Under the pieces are notes generated by a model. That model ran no database searches, was not told the DNA's origin, and saw nothing but the letters and a program-made list of their open reading frames with translations. DNA of 64,000 bases. Origin: Edaphocola aurantiacus. GTDB taxonomy: Bacteria > Bacteroidota > Bacteroidia > Chitinophagales > Chitinophagaceae. Both the position numbers and the translations under genes were made by a program. The stretch is from contig NZ_VOSI01000002.1 in NCBI RefSeq assembly GCF_019797745.1, positions 186,001-250,000 on the forward strand, given 5' to 3'. This document shows positions 1 to 8,756 of this stretch, one piece after another. Position 1 is the first letter of the stretch; each line of letters begins with the position of its first letter.

Positions 1-346
1 GATGAAGGCCCGTATCGAAGAGGTACTGGACCTGGTGCACCTGCCGGCAAAAAGCTACAAAAAGACATATGAAATGAGTGGTGGCGAGCAGCAAAGGGTG
101 GATATAGCCCGTGCCCTGCTGAATAACCCTCAACTGATCCTGGCCGATGAACCTACAGGTAACCTGGACCCGGATACTACAGATAAGATCATGCAACTGC
201 TGGTGAGCATTGCTCAAGATATGAATACGGCTATCCTCATGGCGACACATGACTATCGTCTACTGCAGAAATATCCATCGCGTATTGTACGTGTAGAGGA
301 CAATTCGGTAAGTGATAATGCGGATATTCCTGAACTCAGATCATAA
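1..346 (+). CDS. ftsE: FtsE-like ABC transporter ATP-binding protein, 3' part only
   Basis: The gene is cut by the left window edge; about 114 C-terminal residues are visible. They contain the ABC signature (MSGGEQQRVDIARALL), Walker B with catalytic Glu (LILADEPTGNLDP) and the switch His (MATHDY), so this is the nucleotide-binding half of an ABC system. The GNLD form and the short tail with no extra domain fit FtsE, the ATPase that works with the membrane protein FtsX at the inner membrane to control peptidoglycan hydrolysis at division. A LolD-type lipoprotein-release ATPase looks similar and cannot be ruled out from this fragment. An ftsX gene is in the window, but 36.6 kb away on the other strand, so the usual ftsEX operon is split. 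The gene converges on prmA with a shared stem-loop between them. Confidence 0.75.
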   Translation, partial: MKARIEEVLDLVHLPAKSYKKTYEMSGGEQQRVDIARALLNNPQLILADEPTGNLDPDTTDKIMQLLVSIAQDMNTAILMATHDYRLLQKYPSRIVRVEDNSVSDNADIPELRS

Positions 347-370
347 GCGGGATTCCAATTCCGATCAAAT

Positions 371-424
371 AAATACATAAAAGAAGGGCCAGTAAATATT
401 TACCGGCCCTTCTTTTATGTATTT
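371..424. terminator. Bidirectional stem-loop between ftsE and prmA
   Basis: A long inverted repeat with arms of about 27 nt (core AAGAAGGGCC / GGCCCTTCTT) has one mismatch, flanked by A-rich and T-rich runs on both sides. It lies between two convergent genes, so it probably terminates both. Confidence 0.85.
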
Positions 425-433
425 ATTGTGTAT

Positions 434-1261
434 TTATGCTTTTACAAATGAGATGGCAGCCCAGCCTCTTTCATCCATAAAGCTAACTGCTTTCAGTCCA
501 TTGACACTTGCTGATTCCAGGATAATATCAGTATCCTGCTCTTTCAGTATCCCGCTCAGGACCAGTGTACCGTCTGCATTCAGCGATTCACTTAATATCT
601 GCATAGAATCCAGCAGTATATGGCGGTTTATATTGGCCAGGATAATATCATATTGCTTACCCGTGATCAGGCCGATATCGCCCAGATCTACGGCTACTTT
701 GGTACAATCATTATTCTTCACATTCTCTACTGCATTTTCGAAAGACCATTCGTCGATATCGATCGCATACCCTGAGGCTGCTCCCAGCATTTCGGCCAGG
801 ATAGCCAGGATACCGGTGCCGGTGCCATAGTCCAGTATTTGCTTGCCTTTCAGATCCAGCGCCTGCATATGCAACATCATCAGCTTAGTCGTGGCATGAT
901 GCCCCGTACCGAATGACATTTTAGGCGTGATCAGTATCTCATAAGGAATACCCTCTACCTTAGGATGGAATGCGGCCCTTACACTACAGAAGCCAGGCAG
1001 TAAAACAGGCTCAAAATTGGACTCCCAGGTGGCATTCCAGTTTTGTTCTGGCTCTTCTTCCACCACATACTGTACATTAGCCAGCGAAGCAATCTCCTGT
1101 AACACTGTTTCATCCACGCTATTTTCCGCAGCATAAGCAATCAATTGCTCATCTTCCGCTTCCTCAAAGCCGGTAAAGGCATCCTTTGTACTCATCTGAG
1201 CAATCAATATAGCTCTCTGTTCTTCAGTAGCAGTACTGTATCTTATCTTAATATAATTCAT
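434..1261 (-). CDS. prmA: Ribosomal protein L11 methyltransferase PrmA
   Basis: PrmA transfers methyl groups from S-adenosylmethionine to lysines and the N-terminus of ribosomal protein L11 in the cytoplasm. The 275-residue protein has the SAM-binding glycine motif LDYGTGTGILAI in its second half, followed by an acidic motif and the substrate-side motif ILANINRHILLD, which is typical of PrmA. The N-terminal ~100 residues match the small L11-recognition domain. I chose the ATG at 1261 (MNYIKIRYST); a TTG four codons upstream is also in frame. It lies downstream of the OmpA-family gene on the same strand but is separated from it by a strong terminator, so it is probably transcribed on its own or by read-through. 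Confidence 0.93.
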   Translation of the reverse strand: MNYIKIRYSTATEEQRAILIAQMSTKDAFTGFEEAEDEQLIAYAAENSVDETVLQEIASLANVQYVVEEEPEQNWNATWESNFEPVLLPGFCSVRAAFHPKVEGIPYEILITPKMSFGTGHHATTKLMMLHMQALDLKGKQILDYGTGTGILAILAEMLGAASGYAIDIDEWSFENAVENVKNNDCTKVAVDLGDIGLITGKQYDIILANINRHILLDSMQILSESLNADGTLVLSGILKEQDTDIILESASVNGLKAVSFMDERGWAAISFVKA

Positions 1262-1282
1262 ATCTGGAATCAATAATAACTA

Positions 1283-1318
1283 AAAAATAGGTTTGTCCTT
1301 GCAGACAAACCTATTTTT
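1283..1318 (-). terminator. Terminator after the OmpA/PorP operon
   Basis: A perfect 15-bp stem (AAAAATAGGTTTGTC with its complement) and a 6-nt loop lie between the stop of the OmpA-family gene at 1338 and the start of prmA, with a T-run on the minus-strand 3' side. Confidence 0.85.
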
Positions 1319-1337
1319 ATAAATAGTCTGGTTAATA

Positions 1338-3548
1338 TTATTTGTTTACGCGGCTACCAGGCTGACCTAAAGAAGATTTTTCATCAACTTCTTCCGGTAC
1401 ATTGGTATTGTCAACATTCAGGTTTTTCTCCTGGCTTCCGATCGTACCTGGTTTAGAGCTATCAAAAATGATGCGTTTAGTAGGATCTTCGTCCATGATT
1501 TTAAACTCAGTACGGCGATTCAGTTGCTGACCGGCCAGGTTAGGCTTACCGTTAGTTTCGTTAGGCGCTACCGGCATAGTCTCACCAAAACCTTCTGCTT
1601 CTAAACGGCTTCTGTCGATGCCACCTTTATTTACCAGGTAGTTTACAACAGATTCGGCACGTTTTTGAGATAATGTTTTGTTGTATTCATCAGAACCTCT
1701 GCTATCTGTATGAGAAGCAACTTTCACGCTCAGAGACGGATTGTCGTTCATCAGGCTGATCAGTTTTTCCAGATCGCTTACAGATTCAGGGCGCAGATCA
1801 TATTTGTTATCATCATAGAATACGTTGTCCATACGGAACCAGCTCAGATCGATCTGGTTTACATAGATCTCAACTTCTACAGTGTTATCTTTATCAGTGC
1901 GTTGTACTGCTTCTGTATTCACGTTAGCATGAGAAGAAGTGTACTTAGGCTTATCTGCAGTGAAGGTATAAGAGTGTCCTCTTGGCGTATTGAACTCAAA
2001 ATTACCGTCAACAGAGTTGAATGTATTTAAGTTACCATTCTCATCTACCATTTTCACCACTACTTCACCAACAGGCTTCTGTGTTTTGGCATCGATTACT
2101 TTACCTAAAGCTTTTAATTTCGGCTCGAACTGTACTCTGAAGATATCATCACAACAAGTTGGATTTTTCAGGGCAATAGAACCTACGCGGTTAGATACCA
2201 CATATCCGTCCGGTTTACCGTATCCATCCAGGATGAAGTACATATCATCTGCAGGAGTATTGATCGGGTAACCCATGTTTTTCATACCAGAGTAACGTGA
2301 CGGGCTGTTGCCGGCCATAGTCGCTTCGAATACATCCAGACCACCCATAGTTTCCCATCCGTTAGAAGAGAAGTACAGTTTGTTTGTACGGTTATCGAAG
2401 TAAGGAGTCATTTCATCTCCTTTGGTATTGATTTGCTTACCTACGTTTTGCGGACGACGGTATGTTTTCAGACGGGAATCATATACTGAATACCAGATAT
2501 CATAACCACCGCGGCTTTGCAGTTTACGGTCAGAAGTAAAGAACAGGATCTCTTTCTTACCGATTTTTACGATACAAGGATGTGTACTGGAAGAACCTGA
2601 TTCATTGATACCATTGCCTAACTCCTGCGGAGCGCCCCAACGGTCGTTTTTGAACTCAGCTACGAAGATGCGGCACATCATACCGGTATCACCTTTCTGA
2701 TCCAGACACTTAGTGAAGTAAAAACGATCACCACCTTCAGCCAGAACACCATTACCTACATGGTATTTCGGATCATTGAACTGACCATCCATAAACGGAA
2801 CAGCCCAGGTGAATGTATCTTTTACATCAGTATACTTATTTTTTTGCGACACCATGAAACGGGATACATAATCCGAACGTTTCTCTTTGATCTTGTCTAC
2901 AACGATGTTGGTATTCATCGTACCGAACAACAGTGCTGTATCGCCCAGAGGGAACGGAGACAGTTCTGTGTTTGCAGAGTTGATATTTGGTCCGAGTTGC
3001 GCAACAGTTGCGGCCTCTGGATTGGCAATCGATTTAATACCCAGGTAACAACCTTTGATTTCAGTCTCTGTTTGTTTCAACAGGATCTTAATATCTTTGT
3101 TTGGTTTTGGGTTGTCTTTCTTGAATTGTTGAAACGCTCCGATAGCTTCGTTATAGCTACCGTTCATTTTTAACATCAACGCTTGCTTGAAGATCGCTTC
3201 AGGATAGATTGCTTTTGCTAAACTGTATGCATAACCATAACTTGCTGCTGCATTGGCATAATCTCTCATTCTCCACTGACTCTCGGCAATCTGGTAGGCC
3301 AGGTACGGATTACGGGGCTGTTCCATCTGCAGTTGTTTGTAATACTCTTCTGCATTGTAAAAGCTACCGTCTTTGAATAAGCCATCCGCCCAACGTAGTT
3401 TCTTTTCGTAGCCTAGCTTTGCAACAGGATCATCCGCTCTTTTGCCGTATTTATCTCTATCTCTTTGTTGTGCTAAAACATCAGTTGGTTGTACACTAGC
3501 GAATGCTATTGCCGCAGTCGCTAATAATAGTATTGGTTTGCGTTTCAT
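1338..3548 (-). CDS. PorE-like outer-membrane-associated protein (TPR, PD40, CarboxypepD-like, OmpA domains)
   Basis: This 736-residue exported protein has a signal peptide (about 1-26), TPR-like helices (about 45-165), a PD40/WD40-like beta-propeller (about 190-460, with strands such as ILFFTSDRK and KLYFSSNGWE), a carboxypeptidase-regulatory-like beta-sandwich (about 470-555, GKVIDAKTQKPVGEV) and a C-terminal OmpA peptidoglycan-binding domain (about 580-690, ASHTDSRGSDEYN, LSQKRAESVVNYL). The order is that of PorE-type proteins, which anchor T9SS and gliding complexes to peptidoglycan. It follows the PorP/SprF-like barrel gene by 74 bp on the same strand and is probably co-transcribed. In Bacteroidota such PorP-OmpA pairs commonly accompany a type B sorted adhesin, as here. 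It may be a cargo-specific paralog rather than the core PorE. Confidence 0.88.
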   Translation of the reverse strand: MKRKPILLLATAAIAFASVQPTDVLAQQRDRDKYGKRADDPVAKLGYEKKLRWADGLFKDGSFYNAEEYYKQLQMEQPRNPYLAYQIAESQWRMRDYANAAASYGYAYSLAKAIYPEAIFKQALMLKMNGSYNEAIGAFQQFKKDNPKPNKDIKILLKQTETEIKGCYLGIKSIANPEAATVAQLGPNINSANTELSPFPLGDTALLFGTMNTNIVVDKIKEKRSDYVSRFMVSQKNKYTDVKDTFTWAVPFMDGQFNDPKYHVGNGVLAEGGDRFYFTKCLDQKGDTGMMCRIFVAEFKNDRWGAPQELGNGINESGSSSTHPCIVKIGKKEILFFTSDRKLQSRGGYDIWYSVYDSRLKTYRRPQNVGKQINTKGDEMTPYFDNRTNKLYFSSNGWETMGGLDVFEATMAGNSPSRYSGMKNMGYPINTPADDMYFILDGYGKPDGYVVSNRVGSIALKNPTCCDDIFRVQFEPKLKALGKVIDAKTQKPVGEVVVKMVDENGNLNTFNSVDGNFEFNTPRGHSYTFTADKPKYTSSHANVNTEAVQRTDKDNTVEVEIYVNQIDLSWFRMDNVFYDDNKYDLRPESVSDLEKLISLMNDNPSLSVKVASHTDSRGSDEYNKTLSQKRAESVVNYLVNKGGIDRSRLEAEGFGETMPVAPNETNGKPNLAGQQLNRRTEFKIMDEDPTKRIIFDSSKPGTIGSQEKNLNVDNTNVPEEVDEKSSLGQPGSRVNK

Positions 3549-3622
3549 ATTTTATGCAACGTTGAATGTGAAAATTTTTGAAAATTCAAAAATGACGTAA
3601 TAAATTTTTCTATTCCTGGTTC

Positions 3623-4678
3623 TTAGAATCGACCACAAGGGTATAACAGTTTGTGGGCAAATTCGATCGGGCTTGGCGCGATATAGCGTACCATTACTTC
3701 AAAACCGCCATTGCCGTTGGTTGCATTTTTCAGGTCAGAAGTATTGAAGTCATAACCGGCACCGATACGGAAACCTTTGAATTCAACACCTACAGTAACC
3801 ATCGCAGCATCCTGATGACGGTACCAGCCACCAGCATAGATTGCCGGAGCGGTAGGGTAAGTATAATCATCGCCTAATTTGTAATGGAATTCAGAACCTG
3901 CTACGATCTCGCTGGCAGAATTCTGAGACTGGAATAATACAGCTGGTCTGATGCTGAAACGATCGCTTACGCCGATGATAGCACCTGCCTGAGCAGTATA
4001 ACGGATGCCTAAACCGACATCTTTAGTTGATTGTTGTTTCTGGAAAGATTCCAGTGGTTGTGTCAGGTTATTGGCACCAACACCGAGTACATAAGAGAAC
4101 TTGTCTGAAGCGGCGTGTGACCAGGCTAAACCGGCATTAACGATCCAGCTGCCTACACGGTTATTCAGGTTAGCCCATTCTGCACTTACGCCTGGGTTCC
4201 AGTTACCTTCATTAAAGTCTCCTGCAAAATACAGCTTACTGATGTCCAGGTTTTTGCTGGAGTAACCACCTTGCAAGCCTACTGTTAAAGCCATTTTACC
4301 GTCTCTACCCAGGAACTTGTGATAGGCCAGGGATGCTAAACCGGAAAAGTTATTCAGGTTACCGTCGCCGGCTCTGTCATTATATAATTGTATACCGCCA
4401 GCCAGGTAATCGTCAATAGAGATATCTCTGATTAAAGGCATATCAACAGAAACGGCATATGTTTTGAATGCAGCATTACCTAATGCACTACGCCACTGGT
4501 CGCGATAAACCGCAGACACTCTATACTCTCCCTGGAAAGCACCTGTAAACGCCGGGTTAATTGTAAGCGGAGATGCGTTGAATTGCGTAAAGTGCACATC
4601 CTGCGCCGTTGCATTTCCTATAGACATTATAGAAGCAGCAAACAGTAACGCACCGGTGATAGTATTTCTACACTTCAT
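3623..4678 (-). CDS. PorP/SprF family type IX secretion system membrane protein
   Basis: A 351-residue protein with a signal peptide ending near AQDVHFTQF, the characteristic N-terminal start of the PorP/SprF family (QDVHFTQFNASPLTINPAFTG, an outer-membrane beta-barrel). The rest alternates amphipathic strands rich in Gly/Tyr and ends in an aromatic residue, as outer-membrane barrels do. PorP/SprF proteins bind the type B C-terminal domains of secreted proteins and help hold or propel them at the surface. The neighbours support this: a PorE-like OmpA protein lies downstream and a large type B cargo protein upstream, all on the minus strand. Confidence 0.92.
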   Translation of the reverse strand: MKCRNTITGALLFAASIMSIGNATAQDVHFTQFNASPLTINPAFTGAFQGEYRVSAVYRDQWRSALGNAAFKTYAVSVDMPLIRDISIDDYLAGGIQLYNDRAGDGNLNNFSGLASLAYHKFLGRDGKMALTVGLQGGYSSKNLDISKLYFAGDFNEGNWNPGVSAEWANLNNRVGSWIVNAGLAWSHAASDKFSYVLGVGANNLTQPLESFQKQQSTKDVGLGIRYTAQAGAIIGVSDRFSIRPAVLFQSQNSASEIVAGSEFHYKLGDDYTYPTAPAIYAGGWYRHQDAAMVTVGVEFKGFRIGAGYDFNTSDLKNATNGNGGFEVMVRYIAPSPIEFAHKLLYPCGRF

Positions 4679-4871
4679 ATTTTATAAATTGTTAGTCGGG
4701 TTAACAAATATTTTAGTTTGAGGAGAAACCAAAAAAGGCTTAAGGCATTAAAAGTCCAAAAAAAAATTTGATTTTCCTTACTTTTTCTTAATTTTTTTTT
4801 AATTATTTATTTTTTTCAAAAAAAACACTTAAATCAGCGCCGGGCAATTATTAAGGCATGATTATCACTGC

Positions 4872-7358
4872 TTATCGCAGTAATGTAACATTGCCTGTTT
4901 TATTGACCATTTTGCCGGTTTGTGCATCTCTGAGGCGTATAATGTAAACATATACTCCATTAGGCTGTGGCATACCATTCACCTTACCATCCCATCCTGA
5001 ATTGATGTTAGAAGAGGAGAAGATCTTCTGACCCCATCTGTCATAAATTTCAAAGATCTCCATTGCGAAATTGCCTCTGAAGCTTGGCTTGAAGGTGGTA
5101 TTGTTCGGGTTAAAGGCATTAGGCATATCTGCTACACCTTCTTGTTTCACAATAAAGTCAATGGAATCCGATACAGAACAACCCTCATCAGTAGTTGCAG
5201 TATAGAAGTAACGGGTATTCACCAATGGACTGAACAATGGATTGGACAGGCTTGAATTATTGATACCAGATACCGGGAACCAGTTGAAATGAACGGCATT
5301 TGTTGATGGCTCCAGCTGATAGCTTTCTCCGGCCCAGATCACTACAGAATCAGGCAGGCTTACCGCTGCAGCAGGATGCACCGTAATGTTTACAAATTGT
5401 GTATCGATACAGCCATGCTCACTAGTCGCCAGCAGGCGGAACTGTGTTGTGGTTATCGGGCTAAAGGTCGGTGTCAGGCTATTCGGATCGCTGACCCAGT
5501 TGGTCGGCGTCCAGCTGTATGTATTATCCGGGTCCAGTGGCTGATTATCAATCGTACTGTACGCACTTACCGGAACGGACTGGTTAGGACAGATACTGGT
5601 ATCTCCCGGCAGCACATTCAGGAATTCTCCCGGATACACGGTGACCGTCATCGTATCACTACCCACACAACCGGCCGGGGTGGTGGCCATAACAATAATA
5701 TCTGTGGTGGCATTAGCCTTGAAGATCGGCGCAATACGGTACGGATCATTAAAGTTTGATTCCGGCATCCATTTGTATGTAAAGGCACCTGTATCCTGAG
5801 GATTGGTCTCTACAAACATAAACAGGCTGTCATAAGTACACATTGAGGTATCGCTACCGATATTCACACCTATGGTCTGTACATCTACGGTAAAGCTGGC
5901 ATTAGAAACACGACAGTTCGTATCCAGTGAAGGGATGTTTACATACAAGTTGTAATTATATATACCAGGAGCAGGGAAGCTGATGCTGGCAAAATTAATA
6001 GTCGGAGCAGTTACACCTAATGTAGGATTCCATACATAGCTTAATGGTCCGAAGATGGTATCTGTTTCTACATTTACATCTAATATTTGTCCAAAACACA
6101 TTGCAGTATCACCTACATCGATAGTCACGTGGATAGAATCCTGGATCACTACGATTGCAGAATCCAGTACTACAGGGTTAGAGCTACAACTATATGGAGA
6201 CAGGAATTTGATCCATACTGTTTTATCGGCTCCGGCAACTGGCAATGGTAATGCTTTTACATATACGTGTCCGGTAGTTGCATTTGCAGGAATAGTTACT
6301 GTTCCTGTCAATAACTGATAGTCCACACCGTTAACAGCTGTACCGGATAATTGGTACGGTATTGTCAGTGGCAGAGGAGCAGCATTTGGTCTGGAGATGG
6401 TTACATCTGCCTGAGGACAACCTCTTACGATAAATGCGGTATCGCTGGTAGTGATATTCATACCGGAAGCACCTGCAGATAAGGCAATAGAGTTAAGGCT
6501 TCCTGCTTTCAGGAATACACCAGAGTTCAACGAACCATCAGATACATCGGCTACCGCCAGTTTCAGTCTGTAGGTATCACAAGGAACTACTGCCTGAATT
6601 GCAGTTAACACCGTAGTCATACCGTCAAAAACGATATTAGGATTAGCTGTAGGAGTAAGGTTATCTACATAATATGCGGTAAATGGAGAACCGGTGGCAA
6701 TGGCATTACAGGTGGTAATATTACCGAAAGCACCCGCACCGCCGTTTACAGTATTGATCGCTATAGGTACATTGGTTGTACCTGGTACCAGTGCGATGTT
6801 ACGTTTGGTAGGAATAGCAGGGATGTTAGAAACAATACCAGGTCCGGAGATCAGGAATGCAAAGGCATCGTTGAACTGAGAACAGGCATATTCCGGATAC
6901 TCTTCCGAACCAAATACATACTGAAACTTAACCGTATCACCAGCCGGGATAAAGTCAAACTGCAGTACGCAGGCGTTGTTGGTTGTAGCACCATTCATAA
7001 GTGCAGAAAGGTCCGCATCACCACCATTGTTAGGGGAAGAAGACAGCATACCATTGGTCGCAATAGCGTCAACACCGGTAGTAAATGTTGCGGCATTGGT
7101 TTTGGCAGCACCCGTGGTCAGTACGATACCGCTATCGATACCCAGGTTACTGGTACCGGCAAAGGTACCGGCACCACCGGTACGGCAGGTCATGGTAGGA
7201 TTCAGGGTGATTACCCCTACCCCAACCAGTTTATCGACCAGTTGAGCAGCGGTTACATTGTCTACAATAGTCAATTGCGCATGGGAGCGGGGCATCGCAA
7301 AAAGAATACACAAGCCCAGCAAAAGAACATGTCGGATTTTAGTATAACTCAATTTCAT
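4872..7358 (-). CDS. Choice-of-anchor L domain protein with T9SS type B sorting domain
   Basis: An 828-residue secreted protein. It has a signal peptide (about 1-27, ending SHAQ), a choice-of-anchor L domain (about 45-300; hallmark FQYVFGSEEYPEY and FAFLISGPG), a Calx-beta-like module (about 310-405), several Ig/PKD-like modules (about 410-730) and a gliding-motility-type C-terminal domain (MPNAFNPNN ... IYDRWGQKIF ... NGVYVYIIRL ... GNVTLLR). That C-terminus marks export by the type IX system and retention by a SprF/PorP partner, encoded next door. The stalk closely resembles that of the protein at 46284-48194. It is likely a surface adhesin; the ligand cannot be read from the sequence. The 193-bp gap to porP is very A/T-rich with no clear hairpin. 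Confidence 0.9.
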   Translation of the reverse strand: MKLSYTKIRHVLLLGLCILFAMPRSHAQLTIVDNVTAAQLVDKLVGVGVITLNPTMTCRTGGAGTFAGTSNLGIDSGIVLTTGAAKTNAATFTTGVDAIATNGMLSSSPNNGGDADLSALMNGATTNNACVLQFDFIPAGDTVKFQYVFGSEEYPEYACSQFNDAFAFLISGPGIVSNIPAIPTKRNIALVPGTTNVPIAINTVNGGAGAFGNITTCNAIATGSPFTAYYVDNLTPTANPNIVFDGMTTVLTAIQAVVPCDTYRLKLAVADVSDGSLNSGVFLKAGSLNSIALSAGASGMNITTSDTAFIVRGCPQADVTISRPNAAPLPLTIPYQLSGTAVNGVDYQLLTGTVTIPANATTGHVYVKALPLPVAGADKTVWIKFLSPYSCSSNPVVLDSAIVVIQDSIHVTIDVGDTAMCFGQILDVNVETDTIFGPLSYVWNPTLGVTAPTINFASISFPAPGIYNYNLYVNIPSLDTNCRVSNASFTVDVQTIGVNIGSDTSMCTYDSLFMFVETNPQDTGAFTYKWMPESNFNDPYRIAPIFKANATTDIIVMATTPAGCVGSDTMTVTVYPGEFLNVLPGDTSICPNQSVPVSAYSTIDNQPLDPDNTYSWTPTNWVSDPNSLTPTFSPITTTQFRLLATSEHGCIDTQFVNITVHPAAAVSLPDSVVIWAGESYQLEPSTNAVHFNWFPVSGINNSSLSNPLFSPLVNTRYFYTATTDEGCSVSDSIDFIVKQEGVADMPNAFNPNNTTFKPSFRGNFAMEIFEIYDRWGQKIFSSSNINSGWDGKVNGMPQPNGVYVYIIRLRDAQTGKMVNKTGNVTLLR

Positions 7359-7464
7359 AAATTGACTTTTTTTATATGATGAATAAGGGGTTTTTCGAGT
7401 ACTAAAATATGAAAAATTGTTTAAAGATAGTTAAAACGGGCTAAAATTCAAGTACCCGGACAAA

Positions 7465-7493
7465 AAAACGGTCATGAAAACCATGACCGTTTT
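7465..7493 (-). terminator. Terminator after nadA
   Basis: A 12-bp perfect stem (AAAACGGTCATG / CATGACCGTTTT) with a 5-nt loop lies 24 bp beyond the nadA stop, followed on the minus strand by a T-run. Confidence 0.85.
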
Positions 7494-7516
7494 GATATTT
7501 ATTTTTTTAATAATAT

Positions 7517-8542
7517 TTATTTTCCCTGTATTAATCCGAACTGAGCACTCAGCTCCATCATCTTATCCATAGGCTTTTTGGCCGCCAGGCGTAAAGACTC
7601 TTCCATCAATATTTCCGGCATCTCGTACTTCAGGCAGAGGTAGAGTTTTTCAAGCGTATTGAGCTTCATATAAGGGCAATCGTTGCAGGCACAATTATTT
7701 TCCGGCGGTGCCGCAATCAGGGTTTTATGCGGGGCATTCTTCTGCATCTGGTGCAGGATTCCTGATTCGGTGGCGACGATAAAGGTATCTGCCTCGTCTT
7801 TTTCCACGTAAGACAACAACTGTGATGTGGAACCGATAAAATCTGCAATTTTCAGCAGCGGCTCCTCACATTCCGGGTGGGCGATCAGCTTAGCCTCAGG
7901 ATGCTGTTCTTTCAGGCGGGTTATTTTCTCCAGGGAGAAGATTTCATGTACCATACAGGCCCCGTCCCACAGCAGCATATTGCGGCCGGTAACTTTATTA
8001 ATATATCCTCCCAGATTCTTGTCCGGAGCAAAAATGATTTTCTGATCTGCAGGCAGACTGTCTACAATCATTTTGGCATTGGAAGAGGTACAGATGATAT
8101 CGCTGAGTGCTTTCATACCGGCACTACAGTTAATATAGGTAATCACAATATGATCCGGGTGCTTTGCTTTGAACTCGGCAAACAATTCCGGAGGGCAGCT
8201 ATCGCTGAGCGAACAGCCTGCATTAAGATCCGGCAGCACCACTTTCTTACCCGGGTTCAGGATTTTGGCCGTTTCTGCCATAAAGTGTACTCCGGCAAAT
8301 ACGATCATATCCGCATCCGTTTTCGCAGCAGCCTCTGCAAGTGCCAGGCTGTCGCCGATAAAGTCTGCAATATCCTGTATTTCCGACTCCTGGTAATAGT
8401 GTGCCAGCAGCACCGCATTCTTCTCTTTCTTTAGTCTCTTGATTTCTTCAAACAGGTCCAGGCGGGGATCAATAGGCATATCCAGGTAGCCTTTTGCAGG
8501 TACCTGAGCCACCAATTCGTTGTATTTATCTGCAGTTTCCAT
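7517..8542 (-). CDS. nadA: Quinolinate synthase A (NadA)
   Basis: NadA condenses iminoaspartate (made by NadB) with dihydroxyacetone phosphate to give quinolinate, the first dedicated intermediate of NAD synthesis; it needs a [4Fe-4S] cluster. The 341-residue sequence shows the family hallmarks: [21 protein letters not shown] near the start, the cysteine segments [11 protein letters not shown] and IICTSSNAK, and the late cluster segment [12 protein letters not shown]. Length is normal for the family. It is transcribed alone from a promoter in the divergent region shared with the S9 peptidase. The partner gene nadB is in the window but 25 kb away. Confidence 0.96.
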   Translation of the reverse strand: METADKYNELVAQVPAKGYLDMPIDPRLDLFEEIKRLKKEKNAVLLAHYYQESEIQDIADFIGDSLALAEAAAKTDADMIVFAGVHFMAETAKILNPGKKVVLPDLNAGCSLSDSCPPELFAEFKAKHPDHIVITYINCSAGMKALSDIICTSSNAKMIVDSLPADQKIIFAPDKNLGGYINKVTGRNMLLWDGACMVHEIFSLEKITRLKEQHPEAKLIAHPECEEPLLKIADFIGSTSQLLSYVEKDEADTFIVATESGILHQMQKNAPHKTLIAAPPENNCACNDCPYMKLNTLEKLYLCLKYEMPEILMEESLRLAAKKPMDKMMELSAQFGLIQGK

Positions 8543-8656
8543 TTTAATTATATATATCCTTTATTATTCAGATATCTAATTTAGACAATTTAATGACAAA
8601 GAACGGCCAATTTTTCTTTATGGCTTTGTTAATTTAAACCTGTTCTTTGCAGAATA

Positions 8657-8664
8657 CAAAGGTA
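8657..8664 (-). promoter_or_regulatory. Candidate -7 element for nadA
   Basis: TACCTTTG on the minus strand matches the Bacteroidota -7 consensus TAnnTTTG and lies about 115 bp upstream of the nadA ATG. No clear -33 TTG was found at the right spacing. Confidence 0.45.
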
Positions 8665-8679
8665 CGATATTCAGATGCC

Positions 8680-8708
8680 TTGTTTCTTTATTGTTTTTTG
8701 TAGATTTG
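8680..8708 (+). promoter_or_regulatory. Candidate promoter of the S9 peptidase operon
   Basis: TTG at 8680-8682, an 18-bp spacer and TAGATTTG at 8701-8708 match the Bacteroidota -33 (TTG/TTTG) and -7 (TAnnTTTG) elements; the start codon is 49 bp downstream. Confidence 0.6.
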
Positions 8709-8756
8709 CCCGAATATATAGTTCTGTATCCGATTTTTTACAATACATTTTCCGAC

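Noticed and set aside
4740-4820. Poly-A/T tract between porP and the type B gene as a terminator or promoter
   Set aside because: It is strongly A/T-rich but has neither a convincing stem nor a TAnnTTTG match at proper spacing.
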